Below the pieces are notes generated by a model that ran no database searches, was not told the origin of the DNA, and was given only the letters and a program-made list of their open reading frames with translations. Position numbers and translations under genes: made by a program. From NCBI RefSeq assembly GCF_030816725.1, contig NZ_JAUSYG010000001.1, forward strand, positions 4,340,001 to 4,404,000: 64,000 nucleotides of DNA. The letters run 5' to 3'. Each line of letters starts with the position of its first letter. The stretch's first letter is position 1. Shown here piece after piece: positions 1 through 8,475 of this stretch. The stretch is from Pseudarthrobacter defluvii (GTDB taxonomy: Bacteria; Actinomycetota; Actinomycetes; Actinomycetales; Micrococcaceae).

Positions 1-1
1 C

Positions 2-139
2 GAGGCCAAGGAGGTCAGGGTTGACGCCGATGGCACACCCATGGCGCTGGCGGTGGACGGGGAGGCGCTGGCCGGAGTCCGAAGCGTCGCCTACCATGTC
101 CGGCCGAGGGCACTGACGTACTACTCACCCCGTTCCTGA
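2..139 (+). CDS. C-terminal fragment of a lipid (diacylglycerol) kinase-like protein
   Basis: Only the last 45 codons are in the window; the reading frame is open from base 2 to the TGA at 137-139. The tail carries a VDGEAL segment followed by a VRPRAL strand and a closing YYSP. This resembles the last beta-strands of the YegS/DgkB-type diacylglycerol kinase fold, where a DGE turn is followed by a PxAL strand. Nothing catalytic is visible, so the family call is tentative. The gene runs in the same direction as the ABC exporter downstream but is separated from it by 140 bases holding a repeat array. Confidence 0.5.
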   Translation, partial: EAKEVRVDADGTPMALAVDGEALAGVRSVAYHVRPRALTYYSPRS

Positions 140-157
140 CTCAGCGGCCACGGCGGA

Positions 158-188
158 CCCTGATTCTCCCCTGAATCATCCCTGATTC
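158..188 (+). promoter_or_regulatory. Three 11-bp-spaced direct repeats (CCCTGAWTC), likely operator
   Basis: CCCTGATTC (158-166), CCCTGAATC (169-177) and CCCTGATTC (180-188) begin exactly 11 bp apart, one helical turn. They sit just before a possible -10 element TAGCGT at 214-219, so they would abut or overlap the -35 position. Head-to-tail sites with 11-bp spacing are typical of OmpR/PhoB-type response regulators. No such regulator is encoded in the window. Confidence 0.6.
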
Positions 189-279
189 CGGCGAAAAGCC
201 GCCTGGACCTCGGTAGCGTGGGCCATGAACACCCACCGAAACCCTCCGCGGCCCCGCGCTGCTGTTCAAAGGATGATTC

Positions 280-1203
280 ATGATCGAGGCAAACGGGCTG
301 ACCAAGGTCTACGGCGCCAAAACCGCCGTGGCCGGCGTCAGCTTCACCGTCAGTGCAGGGCAGGTCACAGGCTTCCTGGGCCCCAACGGGGCAGGAAAGT
401 CCACCACCATGCGCATGATCATGGGACTGGACCGGCCCACGTCCGGATCTGTAACGGTGAACGGCCTGCCATATGTCCGGCACAAAGCACCCCTGCGCCA
501 GGTGGGTGCCCTGCTTGACGCCAAAGCGGTCCACACCAGCCGCAGTGCCTACAACCACCTGCTGGCCATGGCGGCAACGCACAGCATCCCCAAAGCCCGG
601 GTGCACGAGGTAATCGAAATGACCGGCCTGGACGCTGTGGCACGCAAGAAGGCAGGTGGTTTCTCCCTGGGCATGGGCCAACGGCTGGGTATTGCGGCGG
701 CCCTCCTGGGGGACCCGCAGACCCTGATCCTCGACGAACCGGTCAACGGACTGGACCCTGAGGGCGTGGTGTGGGTGCGGAACCTGGTCCGCTACCTCGC
801 CGGACAGGGGCGCACCGTATTCCTCTCGAGCCACCTGATGAGCGAAATGGCACAGACCGCCGACCACCTCATCGTCATCGGCCGAGGCCGGGTCATTGCT
901 GACGCCCCCATCCGGGACATCATCACCGGCAAGGGCCAGTCCCGCGTCCGCGTCCGCACCGATCAACCCGACCGGCTCCATCAGCTGCTGGCCGCAAGGG
1001 GTGCATTCATCAACGTCCCGGAACGGGAGCTGCTCGAAGTAACGGGCCTGGAGCCCAGGACAATCGCCTCGACGGCCTTGGAAAACCAGGTCATGGTCTA
1101 CGAACTCACGCCCCTCGTTGCCAGCCTCGAGGAGGCATACATGGAACTGACCAAGGACGACGTCGAATACCATTCCCTGCCCGCTGCGGAGGTAAGCAAG
1201 TAA
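280..1203 (+). CDS. ABC transporter ATP-binding protein (BcrA/NatA-type exporter)
   Basis: A 307-residue ATPase that should power the permease encoded next. Walker A is GPNGAGKST at residues 34-42. The signature-like stretch FSLGMGQR lies near residue 130 and Walker B with D-loop (LILDEPVNGLD) near 148. An H-loop histidine follows in LSSHLMSE. A C-terminal extension of about 90 residues is typical of drug/bacteriocin exporters of this class. The ATG at 280 follows an AAAGGA ribosome site. The stop overlaps the permease start (TAATG), so the two are translationally coupled. The substrate cannot be read from sequence; antimicrobial or lipid export is the usual role. Confidence 0.9.
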   Translation: MIEANGLTKVYGAKTAVAGVSFTVSAGQVTGFLGPNGAGKSTTMRMIMGLDRPTSGSVTVNGLPYVRHKAPLRQVGALLDAKAVHTSRSAYNHLLAMAATHSIPKARVHEVIEMTGLDAVARKKAGGFSLGMGQRLGIAAALLGDPQTLILDEPVNGLDPEGVVWVRNLVRYLAGQGRTVFLSSHLMSEMAQTADHLIVIGRGRVIADAPIRDIITGKGQSRVRVRTDQPDRLHQLLAARGAFINVPERELLEVTGLEPRTIASTALENQVMVYELTPLVASLEEAYMELTKDDVEYHSLPAAEVSK

Positions 1204-2096
1204 TGAGCTCCCTGACCACTGAATCCACACCGTCCCGCGAACCGGCGGCCTCTCCCGCCGGCCCGGTCCACAGCAAGGCGGGACGGCCGCTTCCGGGCCC
1301 CACCTTTTTCCGGGTCCTCAACTCGGAAATCATCAAGTTCCGCAGCCTCCTTTCCACCCTGATCCTGCTTGCTTCCACCGCAGTGGTCATGGTGGGGTTC
1401 GGTGCGCTGTCCGCGTGGGGGACCGGCCAGTTCGCTGATGCGGCCACCCGCGATCCGCAGGCGGCCGCCAGGATGGCCAGCCAGGGCGGAGACCTTGCCG
1501 TCAGTGTGCCCACCTCGGGCATCGCCTTCGCCCAACTGATCCTGGGGTCCCTGGGCGTGCTCCTGATGAGCTCGGAATTCACCACCGGCATGGCACGGTC
1601 CACCTTCGCAGCCGTGCCCAAGCGGCTCCCCGCCTTCGCCGCGAAGCTCGTGGTGGTGATCGTGGCCTCCTTCGCCGTCACCGCCGTGTCCACCTGGATT
1701 GCCGGCCTGGTGGCTGTTCCCATCCTGGACAACTACGGCCTCACACTGGACCTGGCCAGCTCCCAGTCCGTGAAGCTGCTCCTGGTCAACAGCATCTACG
1801 TGGCAGCCGTCGCCGCGATCGGCATGGCACTGGGAACGTTGCTGAGGAATTCCGCGGGCGGCATCATGAGCCTTGTGGGCATCTTCTTCGTGGCACCGAT
1901 CGCCTTCCAGCTCATCCCGGGGGACTTCTTCGAGGAAGCCCGCAAGTACCTGCCTGGCAACACCGTCGATCCCCTGACGGCTTCCCAGCACGTTCCGGAC
2001 ACCCTTGAGGCATGGCAGGCCGGGCTGGTCCTCGGCGCCTGGGTGGTCATTCCCCTCCTGCTGGCTGCCGTCCTGCTGAAGCGCCGGGACGTGTAG
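1203..2096 (+). CDS. ABC-2 type permease partner of the upstream ATPase
   Basis: A 297-residue membrane protein with a hydrophilic Pro/Ser-rich first 35 residues and about six hydrophobic segments. The order is one TM at about residues 50-75, a loop with a GDLAVSVPTSG segment, then a TFAAVPKR turn, paired helices, and a last TM just before the RRDV terminus. The layout of a large extracytoplasmic loop after TM1 and a TTGMARSTFAAVPKR connector is typical of ABC-2 exporter permeases of the NatB/BcrB kind. The ATG shares a base with the stop codon of the ATPase gene. About 270 non-coding bases follow. Confidence 0.88.
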   Translation: MSSLTTESTPSREPAASPAGPVHSKAGRPLPGPTFFRVLNSEIIKFRSLLSTLILLASTAVVMVGFGALSAWGTGQFADAATRDPQAAARMASQGGDLAVSVPTSGIAFAQLILGSLGVLLMSSEFTTGMARSTFAAVPKRLPAFAAKLVVVIVASFAVTAVSTWIAGLVAVPILDNYGLTLDLASSQSVKLLLVNSIYVAAVAAIGMALGTLLRNSAGGIMSLVGIFFVAPIAFQLIPGDFFEEARKYLPGNTVDPLTASQHVPDTLEAWQAGLVLGAWVVIPLLLAAVLLKRRDV

Positions 2097-2232
2097 CTAC
2101 CCCTGCTTCCGCCTCGCGCCTCGCGGCGTGCGCGTGGTTTCTGGCACATTACAAATATGCCTGCCAGGAAACTTTTCTTGCCGCTGATGGTTCTTGCTTG
2201 GAGAGCCGTCCTGTTCCGGGGAACCAGATCTG

Positions 2233-2260
2233 TTGGACTGCACAAAGCAAGGCGCATAAT
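2233..2260 (+). promoter_or_regulatory. Sigma-70-like promoter for the amino-acid permease
   Basis: TTGGAC at 2233-2238 and CATAAT at 2255-2260 are separated by 16 bases, a good match to the housekeeping consensus. The predicted start near 2267 leaves a leader of about 100 nt before the permease ATG and places the palindrome at 2285-2298 just downstream of it. The rest of the 2097-2366 gap holds no gene. Confidence 0.55.
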
Positions 2261-2284
2261 GGCGGATCTAGGGTGAAACGACGA

Positions 2285-2298
2285 TGTGGTGCACCACA
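2285..2298. promoter_or_regulatory. Perfect 14-bp palindrome, candidate operator
   Basis: TGTGGTGCACCACA is its own reverse complement. A second near-palindrome, GGTGG-T-CCACC, follows at about 2308-2318. Both lie between the predicted promoter and the permease start, where a repressor would block transcription. The TGGT...ACCA core resembles GntR-type half sites, but the regulator is unknown. Confidence 0.5.
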
Positions 2299-2366
2299 CG
2301 GTCCGCCGGTGGTCCACCAAGGTACGTCGCTCAACCCATGCTATTTCCCAACAGGACGGCGCTTCC

Positions 2367-3770
2367 ATGCATGCTGACCAGCAACTCTCAAAGTCCCTGA
2401 AACCCAGGCACCTGTCCATGATCGCCATCGCCGGCGTCATTGGTGCAGGCCTTTTCGTCGGCTCGGGGGCAGCCATCCAGCAGGCCGGCCCGGGCATCCT
2501 CGTGGCGTACGCAGCCGCCGGGTTGGTGGTCATCCTGGTGATGCGCATGCTGGGCGAGATGGCCGCAGCCAACCCCGAAACAGGCTCGTTCTCCACCTAT
2601 GCGGACAAGGCACTGGGCCGCTGGGCCGGATTCAGCATCGGCTGGCTCTACGCCTGGTTCTGGATCATCGTCCTGGGAATCGAGGCCACGGCCGGCGCCG
2701 CCATCATGCACCGCTGGGTGCCTGGCATTGACCAGTGGGTCTGGGCATTGGTGCTCATGGTGCTGCTTACGCTTACCAACCTTGGTTCCGTGAAGTCCTA
2801 CGGCGAGTTCGAATTCTGGTTCGCCTCCATCAAGGTGGCGGCAATCGTCCTCTTCCTGCTCTTCGGCGCCGCCGCCATCCTGGGCCTCATTCCCGGCGTC
2901 CCCGCTCCCGGACTGAGCAACCTGATCAATAACGGCGGGTTCATGCCCAACGGTCCGGGCGCGGTCCTGGCCGGCATCCTGGTGGTGGTCTTTTCCTTCT
3001 TTGGCGCTGAGATCGCCACCATCGCAGCCGGCGAATCCGAGAACCCCGTGGATGCCGTGAAGAAGGCCGTGAAGTCCACCGTGTGGCGCATCCTGGTCTT
3101 CTACATCGGCTCCATTGCCGTGGTGGTTACGCTGCTTCCGTGGAACTCTGCCTCCGTGGCAAAGAGCCCCTACGTCGCCGTCATCGAACTGTTCGGCATT
3201 CCCGGCGCCGGAACCATCATGGACGTCGTGGTGCTTACCTCCGTGCTCTCCTGCCTGAACTCTGGCCTCTACACTGCCAGTCGCATGCTCTTCTCGCTCT
3301 CCACCCGCGGTGACGCTCCGCGCTCATGGACCCGCATCTCCCGGCGCGGCGTCCCCGCTGCGGCTGTCCTTGCTTCAACGGTGGTCGGCTTCGTAACCGT
3401 GGGCCTGAACTACATTGCCCCGGACACCGTATTCCTCTTCCTGGTCAACACCTCAGGCGCCATCGCCCTGTTCGTGTGGCTGGTTATCTCGGCCTCGCAG
3501 TTGGTCCTCCGCCGCCGCATGGGGGCCGCGGCCAAGGACCTGCAGCTGAAGATGTGGCTGTTCCCGTACCTCACCTGGGCAGCGATCATCAGCATCGTGG
3601 CCCTGCTCATCGGCATGGTGATCGTGGAATCCACGCGGGAATCCCTGTTGCTGTCACTGGCGCTGGCGGCCGTGGTGGTGGTACTGGGCGTCCTTCGTTA
3701 CCGGCGGAAGGGCGTTGCTGCCAGCCAGTCGGCCGTGCCGGCCGAGCCTGCAGCGGCACCCGCCGAGTAG
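2367..3770 (+). CDS. Amino-acid permease, APC superfamily (GABA-permease-like)
   Basis: A 467-residue, 12-TM transporter. The N-terminus LKPRHLSMIAIAGVIGAGLFVGSG is the classic APC-family start, with the GVIGAGLF substrate-binding unwound segment of TM1. GSFSTYAD, a polar segment before TM3, and the ESENP motif in the loop after TM6 follow in the expected order. Closest in style are GabP/AnsP-type amino-acid/H+ symporters; the exact substrate is not determinable. The ATG at 2367 is preferred over an upstream in-frame start at 2286 because it begins the conserved domain and follows an AGGA site; the longer version would also run through the palindrome. Confidence 0.88.
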   Translation: MHADQQLSKSLKPRHLSMIAIAGVIGAGLFVGSGAAIQQAGPGILVAYAAAGLVVILVMRMLGEMAAANPETGSFSTYADKALGRWAGFSIGWLYAWFWIIVLGIEATAGAAIMHRWVPGIDQWVWALVLMVLLTLTNLGSVKSYGEFEFWFASIKVAAIVLFLLFGAAAILGLIPGVPAPGLSNLINNGGFMPNGPGAVLAGILVVVFSFFGAEIATIAAGESENPVDAVKKAVKSTVWRILVFYIGSIAVVVTLLPWNSASVAKSPYVAVIELFGIPGAGTIMDVVVLTSVLSCLNSGLYTASRMLFSLSTRGDAPRSWTRISRRGVPAAAVLASTVVGFVTVGLNYIAPDTVFLFLVNTSGAIALFVWLVISASQLVLRRRMGAAAKDLQLKMWLFPYLTWAAIISIVALLIGMVIVESTRESLLLSLALAAVVVVLGVLRYRRKGVAASQSAVPAEPAAAPAE

Positions 3771-3779
3771 GCGCGGCGC

Positions 3780-3785
3780 TAGACT
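3780..3785 (+). promoter_or_regulatory. -10 element of a probable leaderless promoter (apeB)
   Basis: TAGACT ends 7 nt before the apeB ATG at 3793, and no ribosome-binding sequence precedes that ATG. Transcription would begin at or next to the start codon. Confidence 0.5.
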
Positions 3786-3792
3786 CGGGACC

Positions 3793-5094
3793 ATGCCTTT
3801 GCCTTCGTCTGCCGCAGACCACATCCAGGACCTTGGCGCCTATGTCAGCGCATCGCCGTCGAGCTTCCATGCCGCGCATGAGGGGGGCCGCCGGCTCGAG
3901 GAGGCTGGGTTCACCCGCCTGGATGAGCGGCAGCCGTGGGAGGGCGGGGCAGGTTCCTTCTTCATCATCAGGGACGGCGCCCTGACAGCGTGGTCGGTCC
4001 CCGAAGGTGCGGGACCGACCACCGGGTTCAACATCCTTGGGGCGCACACAGATTCGCCGTCCTTCAAACTCAAGCCCAAGCCCACCACCGGCGCCCACGG
4101 CTGGCTCCAGGCCGGGGTGGAAATCTACGGCGGACCGCTGCTGAATTCCTGGCTCGACCGCGAGCTCCGGCTTGCGGGCCGGCTGGTGATGCTCAATGGC
4201 ACTGAGCACCTCACGGCCACGGGCCCGCTGCTCCGGTTCCCGCAGCTGGCCATCCACCTGGACCGGGCGGTGAACGAGGGGCTCACCCTGGACAAACAGC
4301 GGCACATGAATCCGGTGTGGGGGTTGGGGAATCCCTCGGAGGCTGACCTGCTGGGCGTCCTGGCGGACTCGGTTGCCGGCGCCTCCGTGGATCCGGGACA
4401 GATTGGCGGGTACGACGTCGTCATTGCGGACACGCAGGCGCCTGCGGTTTTCGGGGGCAAGGGGGAGTTCTTCGCGTCAGGGCGGCTGGACAACCTTTCA
4501 GCCACGCATGCAGGGCTGGCGGCGCTGGTTGCCCACGCCGGTTCCGCCGGCACCGGCGGCCCCATTGCGGTGCTCGCCGCCTTCGACCACGAGGAAATCG
4601 GCTCGAACTCCCGCTCCGGTGCGTGCGGACCCATCCTTGAGGACGTGCTGGTCCGCATCTCGGACAGCCTGGGCGCAACGTCGGGCCAGCGGCGGCAGGC
4701 CCTGTCGGCGTCGTTCTGCCTCTCCGCTGACGCCGGGCACGCAGTGCACCCTAACTACCCCGAGCGGCACGACCCCGCCAACCACCCCGTGCTGAACGGC
4801 GGCCCGCTGCTGAAGATCAATGCCAACCAGCGCTACGCCACGGACGCGTTCGGTGCTGCCTTCTGGGCACGGCTCTGCGGCGATGCCGGCGTGCCGTACC
4901 AGGAGTTCGTGTCCAACAACGTGGTTCCGTGCGGTTCCACGATCGGTCCGCTCACCGCCACCCGCCTGGGCATCAGGACCGTGGACGTGGGCGTGCCGCT
5001 CCTGTCCATGCACTCGGCCCGTGAGCTGTGCGGCGTCGAGGATCCGTACCGCCTGGCTGCCGTCACGGAGCTGTTCTACGGGACCGCCGCGTAG
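3793..5094 (+). CDS. apeB: M18 family aminopeptidase (aspartyl aminopeptidase type)
   Basis: A 433-residue cytosolic zinc exopeptidase that removes N-terminal, often acidic, residues from peptides. The M18 metal and catalytic motifs occur in order: GAHTDSP near residue 77 (His and Asp), GRLDN near 229, DHEEIGSNS near 262 (tandem Glu), DAGHAVHPNYPERHD near 313, and SMHSARE near 402 for the last metal-binding His. Full length for the family. The ATG at 3793 gives the canonical N-terminus; an upstream in-frame start would overlap the permease gene and add unrelated Arg/Pro-rich sequence. Expression is probably leaderless. Confidence 0.93.
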   Translation: MPLPSSAADHIQDLGAYVSASPSSFHAAHEGGRRLEEAGFTRLDERQPWEGGAGSFFIIRDGALTAWSVPEGAGPTTGFNILGAHTDSPSFKLKPKPTTGAHGWLQAGVEIYGGPLLNSWLDRELRLAGRLVMLNGTEHLTATGPLLRFPQLAIHLDRAVNEGLTLDKQRHMNPVWGLGNPSEADLLGVLADSVAGASVDPGQIGGYDVVIADTQAPAVFGGKGEFFASGRLDNLSATHAGLAALVAHAGSAGTGGPIAVLAAFDHEEIGSNSRSGACGPILEDVLVRISDSLGATSGQRRQALSASFCLSADAGHAVHPNYPERHDPANHPVLNGGPLLKINANQRYATDAFGAAFWARLCGDAGVPYQEFVSNNVVPCGSTIGPLTATRLGIRTVDVGVPLLSMHSARELCGVEDPYRLAAVTELFYGTAA

Positions 5095-5258
5095 TTCCCG
5101 TACTTTGCGGCACCACAAAGGTCCTTGCGGGTAGCCACATGCCCTGGCAGACGCCCTAGTTCCTGCATTGCGCCCGCTTTACGGTAAGAGGGCAGACGCC
5201 GGCAGGGCGGACCCCGCTTTGCAGTTGCGCCTTGGCTGGCAGGGAAAGGCTGGAACTC

Positions 5259-6551
5259 ATGGGGCTGTTCACCGAAGCTCTTTACCTTGGGTTGGGATTC
5301 GCTGCGGCCGCGCTGGGGGCGGTGGTTGCCCTCACGCATCCGGGCCGCCGGAATATTCTTGCGTTCCTTCTCGGCGTTTCCGCAGGGCTCGTTGGAGTCC
5401 AGATTTTCAAGGTCCATATCTTCACGCTCCTCGCCGTTGCCTGGGTCTTCCTACCCGGCCGGGCAAGGAACAGAGCCGCCTTCAAGCCGGTTGCGGCGTT
5501 ACTGGCAGCCGCATTGCTGCTGGCCTCGACCACACTTCTCGGCGACCTGGTCAACAGCCCAACCCTTGGCCTTCAGCTTCTGGGACTCGCGGTGTCGGCG
5601 GCGCTCGTAGCCCTGACGTCCAACCGTAAGGATGTGACGGCCATGCTGTGGGGCCTGCTGGCCGTCTCCACCGTCGGCAGCGCCGTGGGAGTACTGCAGG
5701 TCTTCCAAGTCATCCCCTTGGATCTCTGGCACCTTCACGTCAGCTCCATCGGCCGGCCCACAGGGATCTACCCTGAACCTGACTGGCTTGGAATGTTCTC
5801 CGGCGTGGGCGTGCTTCTCAGCTGGCGGCTCTCGATGTCCCAGCCGGCAAAGGTGGCACTCTTCCTGCCGAATATCACCGTGTTTGTCCTGGCCATGGCC
5901 CGGGCTTCGTGGATTGCACTCCTGGTGTGCATAGCTGCCGCAACTGTGGCATCCGCGGTCCACAGGTACCGCGGATCGACCACTGCCGGAACGGGCCCAA
6001 GGCGGGGCCGACGCGCCGCCATAATTGTTGCCTCTGTCGCTGCCATCGTGGCCGTAGCGGCAGTTCCGCAATTGCAGGAGGATGTGGCTGCCCGGGCGTC
6101 CACGATGCTGGGGACGGTCCAGGAGGACGATATTTCCGGGCAGGCACGGATCAGGCAAAACGATTCGCTCTTCGAACTGGCCCGGTCCATCCCGGTGTAT
6201 GGTCATGGCCTTAGCTCTGCGGGACGGGTAGGTGTTTGGGGCCAAATAGATACAGTGGGCGAGTCGCAGAACAACGTGGCCAGCAACTGGGTCTTGGGGA
6301 TGTGGGTGGACGGCGCATTATTCGCCCTTCCCCTGATGGCCTTCCTGATAGGTCTTGCGTTGGTGCGGGTGCGCACTATACCGGGCCAACTCCTGCTGTT
6401 CACGCTCGTGTGCAGCTTGTTTTCCAACGCCGTATTCTTCCCCGTGACGTGGCTGTTTGTCGGACTCGCGATGATCGCTGCTCCCCCCAACCGGGGGCCC
6501 TTAGCGGGTCCCCGCCACCGCTTGGAAGACACCCTCGTCGGCAGGGAGTAA
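5259..6551 (+). CDS. O-antigen ligase/polymerase-like (Wzy-type) membrane protein
   Basis: A 430-residue integral membrane protein with about 11 hydrophobic segments and one large soluble loop at about residues 255-350. The Wzy_C-type signature is visible as GRPTGIYPEPDWLGMF near residue 165, followed by a membrane segment and the long loop containing an IRQNDSLFELARSIPVYGHG segment. Such proteins polymerise or ligate lipid-linked oligosaccharides on the outer face of the membrane. It lies head-to-tail opposite the glycosyltransferase and BY-kinase genes and probably supplies the polymerase of that locus. The ATG at 5259 has AGGGAAAGG upstream; a TTG nine codons earlier is less likely. Confidence 0.8.
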   Translation: MGLFTEALYLGLGFAAAALGAVVALTHPGRRNILAFLLGVSAGLVGVQIFKVHIFTLLAVAWVFLPGRARNRAAFKPVAALLAAALLLASTTLLGDLVNSPTLGLQLLGLAVSAALVALTSNRKDVTAMLWGLLAVSTVGSAVGVLQVFQVIPLDLWHLHVSSIGRPTGIYPEPDWLGMFSGVGVLLSWRLSMSQPAKVALFLPNITVFVLAMARASWIALLVCIAAATVASAVHRYRGSTTAGTGPRRGRRAAIIVASVAAIVAVAAVPQLQEDVAARASTMLGTVQEDDISGQARIRQNDSLFELARSIPVYGHGLSSAGRVGVWGQIDTVGESQNNVASNWVLGMWVDGALFALPLMAFLIGLALVRVRTIPGQLLLFTLVCSLFSNAVFFPVTWLFVGLAMIAAPPNRGPLAGPRHRLEDTLVGRE

Positions 6552-6579
6552 GCCCCTTGGTGATGGGGACAGGGCTACA

Positions 6580-8475
6580 TCAGGGAGTGCGGGGAGCTGC
6601 CAGGCGCGCCCAATCACACGCTGCCTGATGGTGGAATGATTCGGCAGCCTTAGAGGCTTCTGCCCGTCCGTCGGTAACGGCGAATTCAATGGCCCGAAGC
6701 CAGGCGTGCACGTCGCCCGCGGAGCCGTTTTGTTCACTGACCAGCAGCCGTGACTCCGCTCCAAAGAGTTCCGCCAGGCTCGTTTCGGAGCGCCCTACCA
6801 CCGGAACGGCGTGCTCAAGGGCCCGGATGGCAATCCCGCTCTGGAAGAACCGCTTATAGGGGATGAGTATGACGGTGCTGCCTGCAATCAGCTGGTCCAG
6901 CTCGTCTTCCGGAACGAATCGCGCATCCACCGACCATCCTTTGACTGCCGGCCACCCACGGCCAACGATCTCGCAGTCGTAGTCGGCTCCAAGGTGTTCG
7001 GCGAGCAATTCCAAAAGGTCCAGATCCCGGTCCCGCTTGTATTGCCCCAGCACGCGGATCCGCGGCCGAGGGGCTGGCCCGCGGCCGCCCATACGGGTTG
7101 CGGACTGCTCCGTTGAGAGTGGAAGAACGGGGTGGCGTACCAATGCCAACGTGTCGAGTCCCCTTGCCCGCATGGCTTTGGCACCCTCTTCACTGTGCAC
7201 CAGCGTTCCAGGCCGGCTTTTCAGCCTCCGCATGAGGGCGGACGCGGCCCGGCCACTTCCGGCCGACCTGACCAGCGGGGTGGGGTCGTGGTAGACCACC
7301 CACGAGGTACTCCCGCACATCACCTTGACCAGGAGGATGTCCCAAAACCCTAAAACGGGCCACGTGACCAAAATCCTGGGTGGAGCGCTGCGACGCCGTG
7401 TCTGCCAACCGGCCCGCGCCAGCAGTTCCACGTATTCCAGCAGCCACGCGAGGCGGTGTTTGCCGGAGACAGAGGGCTCGTCAAGGGAGCGGACCTGCGC
7501 CGGAACTCCGGCGTCCACCAGATGCTGATGCAGCGCGTTGGTGTAATGCTTAAGGGCGCCCCCCAGGGGGTTTACGATGATCACCCCCTGCGGTTGCATG
7601 GCCCGGGCTCCGGCAGCCAGCGTGCTTCCCTCGCGAAGCCCGGACAGCAGGGGACGGAACGTGTCCAGGTGCTGGTGTTTGATGAGGTCCCGGGCCGTAG
7701 ACCGCACCAAAAGATACGGTGCGGATGCCCGGGCCTGGAATCGTGACCCGTTCTTCGCATGGAAGAGTTGGATGTTCCGGGTCAGGTAGAACGGCGGAAT
7801 TCCGTTTGAATGCTGCCAAGCTACAGCCTGCGGGCAGACCTTTACCTTCCACCCGTGGCGCTGGAGGGTTTGATGATGGTCCGTTTCCTCCATATAGAGG
7901 AAATAGGTTTCATCGATGGGGTAGTGGGCCAGTATGCCGCGCCGGAACATCAGGAAGGCGCCGTCAAGCCACGACACGGGGTGCGGGGGACCGGGAGACG
8001 TTTCAGGCCGTCGCGTCAGATGGCCGCGGTGGCGGGGCAGGCCCAGGACTTTGGTGAATTGTCCCCCCTCCGACCAGATGGTCTTCCCTTCCTCTCCCGT
8101 GACCAGGACCGGTCCAACCACGGCTGTCCCCTGATCTTCCACGAGGGCGCTGCGGAGGATGGGCAGGCATTCCGCCTCGGGCCGGGACTCATGGGTGGCG
8201 ACCAGAAGGTACCGCCATCCGGGGGTGTTTTCCTCATGCCAGGATGCCCCACGGTTGACGGCCGCACCGTAACCCGCGTTCGCGCAGTAGATCACGTGCG
8301 CGCCCGGGGGCATGAGATTCTCCACCTCGGCCCGTTGGTCGGGCTCTTCACTGTTGTCCACCACGAGGATACGGTCCGGGGCTACGCCACCGGCGGCCAG
8401 GGCTGCGAGGGTGGGCCCCAGCGTTCCGTAGCTGCGGTGGTGCACCACCACGGCCGCCAGGTCCGGGATGGTCAT
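6580..8475 (-). CDS. Two-domain glycosyltransferase: GT2 (GT-A) fused to GT4-like (GT-B)
   Basis: A 631-residue cytoplasmic protein. Residues 1-290 form a GT2 domain of the rhamnosyltransferase type: AVVVHHRS start, ILVVDNS, GYGAAVNRG, the acceptor motif SWLDGAFLMFRR (168-179) and EETDHHQTLQRHG. At the usual DxD position it reads VATHES, so the first metal-binding Asp is absent or displaced. Residues 297-631 are a GT-B domain beginning GVIIVNPLGGALKHY and ending in a nucleotide-sugar site with RALEHAVPVVGRSETSLAEL. The first ATG overlaps the stop of the upstream gene (ATGA). It probably adds two successive sugars to the repeat unit. Confidence 0.85.
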   Translation of the reverse strand: MTIPDLAAVVVHHRSYGTLGPTLAALAAGGVAPDRILVVDNSEEPDQRAEVENLMPPGAHVIYCANAGYGAAVNRGASWHEENTPGWRYLLVATHESRPEAECLPILRSALVEDQGTAVVGPVLVTGEEGKTIWSEGGQFTKVLGLPRHRGHLTRRPETSPGPPHPVSWLDGAFLMFRRGILAHYPIDETYFLYMEETDHHQTLQRHGWKVKVCPQAVAWQHSNGIPPFYLTRNIQLFHAKNGSRFQARASAPYLLVRSTARDLIKHQHLDTFRPLLSGLREGSTLAAGARAMQPQGVIIVNPLGGALKHYTNALHQHLVDAGVPAQVRSLDEPSVSGKHRLAWLLEYVELLARAGWQTRRRSAPPRILVTWPVLGFWDILLVKVMCGSTSWVVYHDPTPLVRSAGSGRAASALMRRLKSRPGTLVHSEEGAKAMRARGLDTLALVRHPVLPLSTEQSATRMGGRGPAPRPRIRVLGQYKRDRDLDLLELLAEHLGADYDCEIVGRGWPAVKGWSVDARFVPEDELDQLIAGSTVILIPYKRFFQSGIAIRALEHAVPVVGRSETSLAELFGAESRLLVSEQNGSAGDVHAWLRAIEFAVTDGRAEASKAAESFHHQAACDWARLAAPRTP

